From CAWCDJ01 sp963836015 (GTDB lineage: Bacteria; Acidobacteriota; Terriglobia; Bryobacterales; Bryobacteraceae): DNA of 64,000 nt. Positions 44,701 to 51,456 of the stretch are shown here, piece after piece. A program made the translations under genes and the position numbers. How positions within the stretch are numbered: the first letter of the stretch is position 1; each line of letters begins with the position of its first letter. The DNA is taken from assembly GCA_963836015.1 (NCBI GenBank), contig CAWIIF010000015.1, positions 186,001-250,000 of the forward strand, written 5' to 3'. The notes under the pieces are model-generated. The model saw only the letters and a program-made list of their open reading frames with translations, ran no database searches and was not told the DNA's origin.

Positions 44701-45070
44701 GGAGGAGAGGCGCAGGAAACAGCCTGCTTTGAAGGACGTCGCGGGCATGCTGCGCTCGTTCAGTTACGCCGCGTATGCCGGTCTGCTCGGATACACGGCG
44801 CGGCGGCTCGAGGAATTCGCGAGGCTCGAGCCGTGGGCGGCATTCTGGGAGAAGTGGACCTGCGCGTCGTTTCTGAGCGCTTATCGCGAGACGGCGGGCG
44901 ATGCGCCGTTCCTGCCGCACTCGGCCGAGCAGTTTGAGATACTGTTGAACGCATTTCTGTTGGACAAGGCCCTGTACGAATTGAGCTACGAGCTGAACAA
45001 TCGTCCGGCGTGGGTGCGAATTCCGCTGCGGGGAATCCTGGCGCTGGGGGAGAGGCGGCCTCGCGGGTGA
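41735..45070 (+). CDS. treS: Trehalose synthase-maltokinase fusion (TreS-Mak)
   Basis: A 1111-residue bifunctional cytosolic protein. Residues about 1-555 are a GH13_16 trehalose synthase converting trehalose to maltose: WYKDAIIYETHVKAFFDSDN, the nucleophile in GMRLDAIPYLVEREG, acid/base in LMLAEANQWP, and FLRNHDELTLEMV. From about residue 575 (LLPEFLPKQRWFGAKAKTI) is a maltokinase that makes maltose 1-phosphate with ATP. Its catalytic loop is IRIHGDYHLGQVL (about 960) and its metal motif IDFEGEPARPLEERR. The fusion channels trehalose to the GlgE donor encoded upstream. AAGGAG lies before the ATG. Each half has normal length. Confidence 0.95.
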   Translation: MRARGSAHDPLWYKDAIIYETHVKAFFDSDNDGVGDFRGLMQKLDYLQDLGVTCLWLLPFFQSPMRDDGYDISDYRTVHPSYGTLEDFKAFMNAAHERNLQVLIELVVNHTSDQHPWFQAARNAAPGSPERDFYVWSDTDQKYRDARIIFTDTEKSNWAWDPEAHAYYWHRFFSHQPDLNYDNPTVMEEVIKAMRFWLDLGADGMRLDAIPYLVEREGTSCENLVETHQAIKRMRRALDESHANRLMLAEANQWPSDVLQYFGTEDECHMAFHFPLMPRIFMALRLEDRHPITEIMAQTPPIPASCQWGLFLRNHDELTLEMVTDEERDYMYLAYSADPRMRINVGIRRRLAPLMENNRRRIELMNSLLFSFPGTPIIYYGDEIGMGDNIYLGDRNGVRTPMQWTADRNAGFSRVNPAKLYSPLVMDPVYGYEAINVEAQQSDPSSLLHWMRNMIALRKLFRVFGRGTQEFLEPENRKVLAYVRRYEGDQILCVANLSRFGQPVELDLASMAGMTPVEMLGFTEFPVIGREPYRLTLGPYAFFWFELQGTPEAVEIHTGGEAGEGLPLALDGPDELFEGRARKTIECALLPEFLPKQRWFGAKAKTIDSTRIADWAWMLPEAPPFAIVLVEVKYRDGEMDLYNIPLAITMGRSREELERQMKPDALLCEVRIAGETGYLHDGLADDAACRALLAAIVAGQEFPAQHGTVSAFPGAGAAELVGSEAALKVVRSSAEQSNTSVIFGSRVILKLFRRLAEGINPDFEIGRFLTEKAGFSGIPKLGGGIEYARADEGRSTLAMLQQMVVNQGDGWKMTLEDLGRYYEHSSTFRAHPEDLAGDGRSIVEIAGGPIPDSAREKIGIYLDWAATLGRRTAEMHLALSGPTEDPAFAPVPLTAEDVQELAASLRGHASEVFVALKAGLASLPDEFVDRAAQVLGERHRILDRFRTLEQTAPDALLIRIHGDYHLGQVLRVENDFVIIDFEGEPARPLEERRRKQPALKDVAGMLRSFSYAAYAGLLGYTARRLEEFARLEPWAAFWEKWTCASFLSAYRETAGDAPFLPHSAEQFEILLNAFLLDKALYELSYELNNRPAWVRIPLRGILALGERRPRG

Positions 45071-45130
45071 GGATGGGGCGCCGGCAGGGAGCGAGGGCGA
45101 CGCATGGACCCCTGCAGCGAAGGACATTGA

Positions 45131-45136
45131 TAAAAT
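45131..45136 (+). promoter_or_regulatory. -10 hexamer for a probably leaderless hydrolase mRNA
   Basis: TAAAAT ends seven bases before the ATG at 45144 and no Shine-Dalgarno sequence is present. It gives the hydrolase a transcript separate from the glg operon. Confidence 0.45.
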
Positions 45137-45143
45137 CCGGTGC

Positions 45144-46016
45144 ATGCGAAGATCCGCTTTCATTCTGGCAGCAGCCTGCGCCGCGACCCTCCTGGGCGCT
45201 CCCATCGATCGGAAAGATGTCGAATATGGGCACCCCGGCGGCAAGCCGCTGCTGCTCGACCTGCACGTTCCGGACGGCCCGGGACCTTTCCCAGCCGCAA
45301 TTCTGGTCCACGGCGGCGGGTTCGACGAAGGGAGCAAGAGCACCAACGTCAGGCCGCTCTTCGAACCGCTGGCTAATGCCGGGTTCGCGTGGTTCAGCAT
45401 CGACTACCGGCTCGCGCCGGAGGTCCGCTTTCCGGAGCAGGGCGAGGACGTGGACACGGCGATCCGTTGGGTGAAGGCGCATGCCGAGGAGTATCACGTG
45501 GATGTGCGAAAGATCGCGCTGATCGGAGAATCGGCCGGCGGCTTTCTGGTCAACTATGCGGGGACACACTACACGCCGGAGACGAAGGTGCGCGCCGTGG
45601 TCGATTTCTACGGGCCGTCCGATTACGGCAAGCTGGCGGAACTGCGGCGCGATCATCCGGAGCGGTTCAACATGGCCAGCCTCAACCGCCACGCGGCGCA
45701 CGGAGGCGGCATCCACTATTTCGGACTGGATCAACTGGACGCGGCGGGACTCGCGAAGCTGCACAGCGTGTCGCCGCTGGCGGCCGTCCACAAAGGGATG
45801 CCGCCGTTCCTGGTGATCCAGGGGAACAAGGACGACCAGGTGGCCTATGAACAATCCACCGAATTCTGCGACGCCATGAAAAAGTCCGGATCCGGCTGCG
45901 ATCTGATCGTGATCGAAGGCGGCGGCCACGGAATGGGAAGCTGGAAGGCGGCCGGCATGCAGCACTGGAAGCCCGAAATGATCGCCTGGCTGAAGAAGAC
46001 ACTGAAGGTGAAGTGA
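45144..46016 (+). CDS. Exported alpha/beta-hydrolase (BD-FAE/esterase-lipase type)
   Basis: A 290-residue secreted hydrolase. A signal peptide (MRRSAFILAAACAATLLGA) is followed by the oxyanion-hole motif ILVHGGGFDEGSK (about residue 56). The nucleophile Ser is in IGESAGGFLVNY (about 130), the Asp in QGNKDDQVAYE and the His in EGGGHGMGSWK near the end. All three catalytic residues are in canonical positions. Members of this family hydrolyse short esters such as acetylated or feruloylated sugars; the natural substrate here is not known. It is convergent with the OmpA-like gene. Confidence 0.87.
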   Translation: MRRSAFILAAACAATLLGAPIDRKDVEYGHPGGKPLLLDLHVPDGPGPFPAAILVHGGGFDEGSKSTNVRPLFEPLANAGFAWFSIDYRLAPEVRFPEQGEDVDTAIRWVKAHAEEYHVDVRKIALIGESAGGFLVNYAGTHYTPETKVRAVVDFYGPSDYGKLAELRRDHPERFNMASLNRHAAHGGGIHYFGLDQLDAAGLAKLHSVSPLAAVHKGMPPFLVIQGNKDDQVAYEQSTEFCDAMKKSGSGCDLIVIEGGGHGMGSWKAAGMQHWKPEMIAWLKKTLKVK

Positions 46017-46031
46017 CGAGGAGCCGCCGCC

Positions 46032-47018
46032 TCACCACTTCACCAGTTCCACCCGGCGGTTCTTGGCCCGGCCCTCTTCGGAATCGTTGGAGGCCGCCGG
46101 TGCGTACGGGCCGCATCCGAACGAATCCAGCCGGTTCGCCGCGACACCATAGGTGGAAGTGAGTGCTTGTGTCACCGCCGCCGCCCGGCGCCGGCTGAGG
46201 TCCAGATTGTAATCGGGCTTACCCTGATCGTCCGTGTGGCCCACTACATGAATGCGCAGGGCCGGGTTCTCCGTCAGCAGCTTCCCGATCTCCTTGAGCG
46301 TGGGTTCCGAATCCGGACGGAGCGTATCTTTGTCCGTATCGAAATTGATTCCGTACAAGGAAACCTTGCCCGCATCCGCGAGGGCTTGCGACATATCCGC
46401 CGCGTTGAGAAGCGTCATATTCTCTTCCATCGCCTGCGGCGCGATGACGATGAGTTCGGCGATGGACCTTTCCTTGGCCACCGAGCCTTGCAGCCGCAGA
46501 GGGATTACGCCGTCCCGATAGCTCGTGACGAAGAGGTAATAATAGGTGGGCTTCGGCTCCTTCGATTTCGCGACCAGAACGCGCTCCTGGCTCTCGTTGT
46601 AGGCCAGGATCTGGCCGAGTTGATCCTCGTCCGCCGCCTGGTTGAGCGCGGGACCGAACCATCCTCTTTCACCCGCTCCCTTTTGATAGAGGGGCGTGAG
46701 CCCCAGCCGCTGGAACTCGAGCTGATAGTTACGGAACAATTCCGCGGGGGTGCGGCCCGCCGGCGCCAGGTAGGTATAGCGGCTGATCAACCCCTCGGTC
46801 TTCAGGCTCTTGGCGTATGCAGGCGGGGAAAGCCGGGTGGGAGGGCCGAGAGGCAGCAGGAATTCGTCGAACTTCGGCGCGTGATAGCCGATGATCTCGC
46901 TTCCCGTGTAACGCTTCATGCCGGCGGGATCCTTGGATCCCGGGATATCGGCCGCGCGGCTCTGCAGCGCGAGGGCCAGGGCGAGCAGACTCAGGGCCGA
47001 GCCGGTTCGAGCCTTCAT
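46032..47018 (-). CDS. DUF4892/OmpA-family envelope protein
   Basis: A 328-residue exported protein. After a signal peptide (MKARTGSALSLLALALALQS) comes a region matching DUF4892-type proteins (about residues 25-195), with the repeated-looking ERVLVAKSKEPKPTYYYLFV. The C-terminal OmpA-like peptidoglycan-binding domain (about 215-328) carries INFDTDKDTLRPDSEPTLKE, HVVGHTDDQGKPDYNLDLSR and the NRRVEL end. It probably anchors to peptidoglycan from the periplasm or outer membrane. No lipobox is seen. It diverges from yceD with 140 bases between. Confidence 0.85.
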   Translation of the reverse strand: MKARTGSALSLLALALALQSRAADIPGSKDPAGMKRYTGSEIIGYHAPKFDEFLLPLGPPTRLSPPAYAKSLKTEGLISRYTYLAPAGRTPAELFRNYQLEFQRLGLTPLYQKGAGERGWFGPALNQAADEDQLGQILAYNESQERVLVAKSKEPKPTYYYLFVTSYRDGVIPLRLQGSVAKERSIAELIVIAPQAMEENMTLLNAADMSQALADAGKVSLYGINFDTDKDTLRPDSEPTLKEIGKLLTENPALRIHVVGHTDDQGKPDYNLDLSRRRAAAVTQALTSTYGVAANRLDSFGCGPYAPAASNDSEEGRAKNRRVELVKW

Positions 47019-47116
47019 TGTATCCTCCGATCGCCCTTGTAGTTTACTCTCTCGGCTGGAGCACCAACAGCGCGCACGATCTTGCCCCCCGGTTCTGTAA
47101 GCGGCAATCGGGCGAT

Positions 47117-47124
47117 GCTATAAT
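47117..47124 (+). promoter_or_regulatory. Extended -10 promoter of yceD-rpmF-plsX
   Basis: TGCTATAAT contains a perfect -10 (47119-47124) with an upstream TG. No convincing -35 is visible. The leader to the yceD start would be about 28 bases. An ATG inside the hexamer is rejected as start. Confidence 0.5.
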
Positions 47125-47158
47125 GAAACCGTTCTGTCCCGAAATCCAAGTCTTCCTT

Positions 47159-47680
47159 ATGTTCCTTAGTGTGAAAGAGATGGAACTGCGGAAGGTTCGC
47201 TTCGACGAGACCTTCCAGCCCGGGCAGATCGATTTTTCTGGCGAAGAATTGGTGCAGGGGTCCCCGTTGCATGCCACCGGGTCGGCTGAAGTGTTGGCCC
47301 ATACGGACGGGGAGGTGCGCATCCAGGGCCGCCTGGCGGTGGAGATGACCGCGCAGTGCGACCGCTGCCTGGGGCGTGCGAAGTTTCCCCTGGACGCCGC
47401 TTTCGACCTGTTTTACCGGCCCATGTCCTTTATCGCGCGCGATGAGGAAGTGGAGATCGACGAAGGCGAGGCGGAAATCGGGTTTTACGAAGGCGGGGGC
47501 ATGGAACTGGAGGATATCCTCCGGGAGCAAGTGCTGCTCGCGTTGCCCATGCAGAGGGTCTGCAGCGACGTCTGCAAGGGGATCTGCCCTGTGTGCGGCA
47601 AGAACCGGAATGAGACCACGTGCGATTGCAGGCTGGAAAGCGCTGATGATCGTTGGGGAGCGCTCCGCGATTTAAAATAG
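47159..47680 (+). CDS. yceD: DUF177/YceD family protein
   Basis: A 173-residue cytosolic protein of the YceD group, found with rpmF across bacteria and implicated in 23S rRNA accumulation. The start MFLSVKEMELRKVRFDETF matches the family better than longer alternatives. The AQCDRCLGRA motif (CxxC) and the C-terminal CSDVCKGICPVCGKNRNET then C-D-C motif provide six or so cysteines, likely a metal site. It lies 23 bases before rpmF and is co-transcribed with rpmF and plsX. Confidence 0.9.
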   Translation: MFLSVKEMELRKVRFDETFQPGQIDFSGEELVQGSPLHATGSAEVLAHTDGEVRIQGRLAVEMTAQCDRCLGRAKFPLDAAFDLFYRPMSFIARDEEVEIDEGEAEIGFYEGGGMELEDILREQVLLALPMQRVCSDVCKGICPVCGKNRNETTCDCRLESADDRWGALRDLK

Positions 47681-47703
47681 CTTGGATGTAGAGGTAGAGA
47701 GAG

Positions 47704-47886
47704 ATGCCGAATCCGAAACGTAGACACTCCCACAAGCGGACCAGCACCCGCCGCGCCCACGATGCGTTGAAGGCGTCGGGCCTTTCGGAATGTCCGAACT
47801 GTCACGAGCCGAAACTGCCGCATCGCGTGTGCCCGCACTGCGGCCAATACAAGGGACGCGAAGTAGTCGAAGTCGAACAGGAGTAG
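47704..47886 (+). CDS. rpmF: Ribosomal protein L32
   Basis: A 60-residue 50S ribosomal protein. The start MPNPKRRHSHKRTSTRRAHD and the four zinc-binding cysteines ECPNCHEP and VCPHCGQYKGREV are characteristic of the Cys+ form of L32. A purine-rich GAGGTAGAGAGAG stretch precedes the ATG. It stands in the usual yceD-rpmF-plsX order. Confidence 0.97.
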   Translation: MPNPKRRHSHKRTSTRRAHDALKASGLSECPNCHEPKLPHRVCPHCGQYKGREVVEVEQE

Positions 47887-47898
47887 ACTGTTCCTGAC

Positions 47899-48931
47899 AT
47901 GCTCACCATTGCCGTGGACGCAATGGGCGGGGATCACGCCCCCAAATGCGAAGTCGAGGGGGCGGTTCGGGCCGCCAGGAGTCTGGGTGTCAGAGTGATC
48001 CTCGTCGGCCAGGAAGATCTGGTCCGCCGCGAGCTGGCGCTTTACGACGATCATCGAACCCTCCCCATTGAAGTGGTTCACGCGCGAGAGCGAATCACCA
48101 TGGAGGACAGCGCCGCCAAGGCGGTGCGCACGAAGCGCGACAGCTCCATGCGGGTCGCATCGCGGCTGGTGCGCGACGGTGTCGCCCAGGGGTTCGTCTC
48201 GGCCGGCAATACCGGAGCCCTGATGGCGACGGCCAAGATGGTGCAAGGCGTGGTTCCGGGCGTAGACCGTCCGGCGCTGGCGGGCGTCTTCCCCACTGTA
48301 GTCAAAGACTCGCCGGTGGTGGTGGTCGACGTAGGGGCGAATGTGGATTGCTCGCCGCGCATGCTGGCGCAGTTCGCGGTGATGGGCGAAATCTACTCGC
48401 GCATCATACTCGGCCGGCTGCGGCCGCGCGTCGGGAATTCTCTCGATCGGCGAGGAAGACCACAAGGGCAACGAGGTGACGCGGTCGGCAACGCCGCTCC
48501 TGAAGAGCCTGGATCTCAACTTCATCGGCAACGTCGAAGGCCGCGATATCTATGGCGGCACGGTGGACGTGATCGTGTGCGACGGCTTCATCGGCAACGT
48601 GGCGCTGAAGGTGAGCGAAGGGCTGGTGGAGATGTTCGGCCACTTGCTGCGTGAATCGCTGGGGGCGACCATTTCCGGCAAGATCGGCTACGTTTTCGCG
48701 AAGGGCGCGCTCACGGATTTCAAGAAGCGCGTGGATTACTCGGAGTACGGCGGCGCACCGCTGCTGGGAGTGAAGGGCGTGTGCATCATCACCCATGGCC
48801 GCTCCAACGCCAACGCCGTGAAGAACGCGATCCGCGTGGCCAAGGAATTCTCCGAGGGGCAGGTCAACCACCGGATCGAGGCCGAACTGAAGCTCGCCAA
48901 CCAGGAGCGGGTGACGGCCAAGACCGAGTAG
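47899..48931 (+). pseudogene. plsX: Phosphate acyltransferase PlsX, frameshifted by one inserted base
   Basis: PlsX makes acyl-phosphate from acyl-ACP for phospholipid synthesis. The first frame (MLTIAVDAMGGDHAPKCEVE ... SAGNTGALMATAKM ... NVDCSPRMLAQFAVMG) runs to about codon 179. The rest (SIGEEDHKGNEV, RSATPLLKSLDLNFIGNVEG, VDVIVCDGFIGNVALKVSEG, YSEYGGAPLLGVKG) continues in the +1 frame to 48931. Removing one A at 48436-48437 gives a normal protein of about 343 residues. All conserved motifs on both sides are intact. As plsX is usually needed for growth when plsY is the acyltransferase, sequence error is likelier than real loss. rpmF lies 12 bases upstream. Confidence 0.85.
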
Positions 48932-48939
48932 GAATTTCC

Positions 48940-51225
48940 ATGAAAGCAGTACCCGGCTTGCGGCCGATTTTCGCACTCTTCCTCGCGGGACTGGGCTGCG
49001 CCTTTGCGCAGAGCTCCGGGCGCGTCGCCTGGACCATCGCGGCCGATCCCGCCGCGGCGCCCCCTGGTGGGCAGGTGCTGCTGAGGGCCGTGGGCAAGAT
49101 CGAAACGGGCTGGCACCTCTACTCCGCCTCGACGCCCAACGGGATTCCGACCTCGTTCCAGGTGGGTCCGCCGAGCGTGGTGGAGGGAGTGCGCCTGCTG
49201 CAGCCTCCTCCCAAGCGCGCCTACGACAAGAATTTTCAATCGGATACCGAAACCTACGAAGGCGGCGTCACGTTCCTGCTGGAGCTGCGGCTGAAAAAGG
49301 ACGCCCCGGCGGGTCCGGCGCAGCTCACGATCAAATCGCGATACCAGACGTGCAACGACACACAGTGCGTTCCCTCGCGTTGGGAGGGGACGGCGTCGCT
49401 CACGATCGACGCTTCGGCGGCCTCGGTCTCACCGGCAATCCCCGCCGGTTACGCGGAACCGAATGCTCCCGCGCCGCAGCCGCCGGGGGGCGCCCCGCAG
49501 GACCAGGGAATCGGCGCGTTTCTGCTGGTGGCGTTCGGCTTCGGGCTGGCCTCCATCTTCACGCCGTGCGTGTTCCCCATGATCCCGATCACGATGTCGT
49601 ACTTCCTCAACCGGGAGTCGGGCGGGCGGCGCGACGGTATTGTTCACGCGGTGGTGTTCTGCCTGGGAATCGTCGTGCTGTTCTCCGGGATGGGCCTGGC
49701 GATCACGGCCGCGCTGGGACCGTTCGGCATCGTGCAGCTGGGTTCGAACCCCTGGGTGAATGCGTTCATCTCGGTGTTGTTCATCGCTTTCGGCCTGAGC
49801 CTGCTGGGGGCGTTCGAGATCACGATTCCGTCATCAATCCTGACGCGCCTCAACAAAGGATCGGAGAAGGGCGGGTTCGCGGGGACGCTGCTCATGGGAC
49901 TGACGTTTTCGTTGGCCTCCTTCGCCTGCGTGGGTCCGTTTGTGGGGACGCTGCTGGCGGCTTCGGTTTCGGGAGGCGGAACGCGTCCGCTGGTGGGCAT
50001 GGTTACGTTTGCCACGGGCCTGGCCTTGCCGTTTTTCCTGCTGGCGCTCTTCCCCTCGTACCTGAAACGCCTGCCGCGCAGCGGCGGGTGGATGGCGCGG
50101 GTCAAAGTGGTGATGGGCTTCGTCATCCTGGCGGCCAGCCTGAAATACCTGGCGAGCCTGGACCAGGTGTTGCAATGGGGCGTTCTGACGCGCGAGCGCT
50201 TTCTGGCCGCGTGGATTGTCCTGTTCGCGATGGCCGGGCTGTATCTGCTTGGATTCCTGCGTCTGGAGGGCATCAAGCCGGATGACCGCATGGGCCTGGG
50301 GCGGCTGCTCACGGGCATGGCGTTTCTGATCTTCGCCATCACCCTGCTGCCGGGCATGTTCGGCGGCAGGCTGGGCGACCTGGACGCTTACGTTCCAGCG
50401 GCGTCCGGATCCTCGTCCGCCGAGGCGCCGGCGAGCGGCGGCGGGCTGGTATGGATGAAGAACCAGTACCGCGAGGCCCTCGCCAAAGCGCGCGCCGAGG
50501 GGAAGCTGGTCTTCGTCAACTTCACGGGATACGCCTGCGCCAACTGCCACTGGATGAAGGCCAACATGTTCACGCGGCCGGAGATCGCCTCGGCCATGCA
50601 AAACTTCGTGCTGGTGGATCTGTACGGCGACGGCACAGACGCGGCCTCCGAAGAGAACCAGAAGCTGGAGCTGGCGAAGTTCCAGACGGTGGCGGAGCCG
50701 TATTACGCCATCATGGATCCCGACGAGAATGTGATCGCGACGTTCCCGGGGCTCACGAAAGATCCGCAGGAGTTTCTCGGCTTCCTCGAAAAAGGACGGA
50801 AGCCGCCGGTCAGCGAGTCGGCCAAAGGGACCTTCCCGCAGGTCAACGGGCTGGACGGCGCGCCGATCGACGCGGCAGGACTGAACGGCAAGGTCGTGGT
50901 GATGAACTTCTGGGCCACCTGGTGCGTGCCGTGCATTCAGGAAATCCCCAGCTTCAACAAGCTGCACCAGGAGTACGCCGGCAAGGGAGTCGCGGTGGTG
51001 GGCGTGTCGATGGACGACGAGGGCGCGGAACGCGTGCGGCCATTCCTGAAGAAGCACCCGATGGACTACACCGTGGCACTGGGGTCAGACGCGGTGACGA
51101 AGGAGTTCGGGTTGGATGAACTCCCGGTGACCGTGATCTTCGACCGCACCGGCAAGCAGATCAAGCGTTTCGCGGGGTTCCTGAAAGAAGACGAGCTGAA
51201 AGCCGCGGTCGCGCAGGCGCTGTAG
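48940..51225 (+). CDS. DsbD-like thiol:disulfide interchange protein fused to a TlpA-like thioredoxin
   Basis: A 761-residue membrane protein moving reducing equivalents to the periplasm. After a signal peptide come the DsbD alpha domain with the Cys pair CNDTQC (about 137-142) and eight membrane helices with Cys in IFTPCVFPMIP (about 209) and SFACVGPFVG (about 329). A gamma thioredoxin follows with YACANCHWMK (about 532-535). An additional C-terminal TlpA/ResA-type thioredoxin domain then has WATWCVPCIQEIP (about 661-664). Ordinary DsbD ends after the gamma domain, so the last 160 residues are an extra reductase module. The start at 48940 is eight bases after plsX. Its clients may include cytochrome c maturation proteins. 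Confidence 0.9.
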   Translation: MKAVPGLRPIFALFLAGLGCAFAQSSGRVAWTIAADPAAAPPGGQVLLRAVGKIETGWHLYSASTPNGIPTSFQVGPPSVVEGVRLLQPPPKRAYDKNFQSDTETYEGGVTFLLELRLKKDAPAGPAQLTIKSRYQTCNDTQCVPSRWEGTASLTIDASAASVSPAIPAGYAEPNAPAPQPPGGAPQDQGIGAFLLVAFGFGLASIFTPCVFPMIPITMSYFLNRESGGRRDGIVHAVVFCLGIVVLFSGMGLAITAALGPFGIVQLGSNPWVNAFISVLFIAFGLSLLGAFEITIPSSILTRLNKGSEKGGFAGTLLMGLTFSLASFACVGPFVGTLLAASVSGGGTRPLVGMVTFATGLALPFFLLALFPSYLKRLPRSGGWMARVKVVMGFVILAASLKYLASLDQVLQWGVLTRERFLAAWIVLFAMAGLYLLGFLRLEGIKPDDRMGLGRLLTGMAFLIFAITLLPGMFGGRLGDLDAYVPAASGSSSAEAPASGGGLVWMKNQYREALAKARAEGKLVFVNFTGYACANCHWMKANMFTRPEIASAMQNFVLVDLYGDGTDAASEENQKLELAKFQTVAEPYYAIMDPDENVIATFPGLTKDPQEFLGFLEKGRKPPVSESAKGTFPQVNGLDGAPIDAAGLNGKVVVMNFWATWCVPCIQEIPSFNKLHQEYAGKGVAVVGVSMDDEGAERVRPFLKKHPMDYTVALGSDAVTKEFGLDELPVTVIFDRTGKQIKRFAGFLKEDELKAAVAQAL

Positions 51226-51253
51226 GTTTACATTCACTGGACCAGCCACATCC

Positions 51254-51273
51254 CGCCGCTCGAAGCAGCGGCG
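51254..51273 (+). terminator. Hairpin downstream of the dsbD fusion, possible terminator
   Basis: CGCCGCT (51254-51260) pairs exactly with AGCGGCG (51267-51273) over a six-base loop, about 28 bases after the stop. There is no T-run, so intrinsic termination is uncertain. Confidence 0.35.
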
Positions 51274-51309
51274 TCTCGGTGGTGATCCAGTATTCCCGTT
51301 CGCCCGTGA

Positions 51310-51315
51310 TACACT
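51310..51315 (+). promoter_or_regulatory. -10 hexamer for a probably leaderless mRNA of the small membrane protein
   Basis: TACACT ends six bases before the ATG at 51322, and no Shine-Dalgarno sequence is present. Confidence 0.4.
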
Positions 51316-51321
51316 CCGGAC

Positions 51322-51456
51322 ATGCCGGAGCTTCGCGAGGTTGCCGATGAGCCGCCGCCGTTCTTGCGGACGTGGCGGCGAGTCTATACGGCGACCCTGA
51401 TCTATCTGGTGGCGATCATCACAGCGGCTTACCTGTTTACCAGAGCTTATCGATGA
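51322..51456 (+). CDS. Small single-helix membrane protein coupled to the sodium/solute symporter
   Basis: A 44-residue protein starting MPELREVADEPPPFLRTWRR. One membrane helix (YTATLIYLVAIITAAYLF, about residues 22-39) follows, then a short basic tail TRAYR. Its TGA overlaps the ATG of the symporter gene (ATGA), so both are translated together. Several sodium/solute symporters have small membrane partner proteins encoded just upstream (for example YhdT with PanF, DUF485 or DUF4212 types with their symporters). This one is shorter than those and matches none that I recognise. A subunit or stabiliser role is inferred from position. Confidence 0.7.
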   Translation: MPELREVADEPPPFLRTWRRVYTATLIYLVAIITAAYLFTRAYR

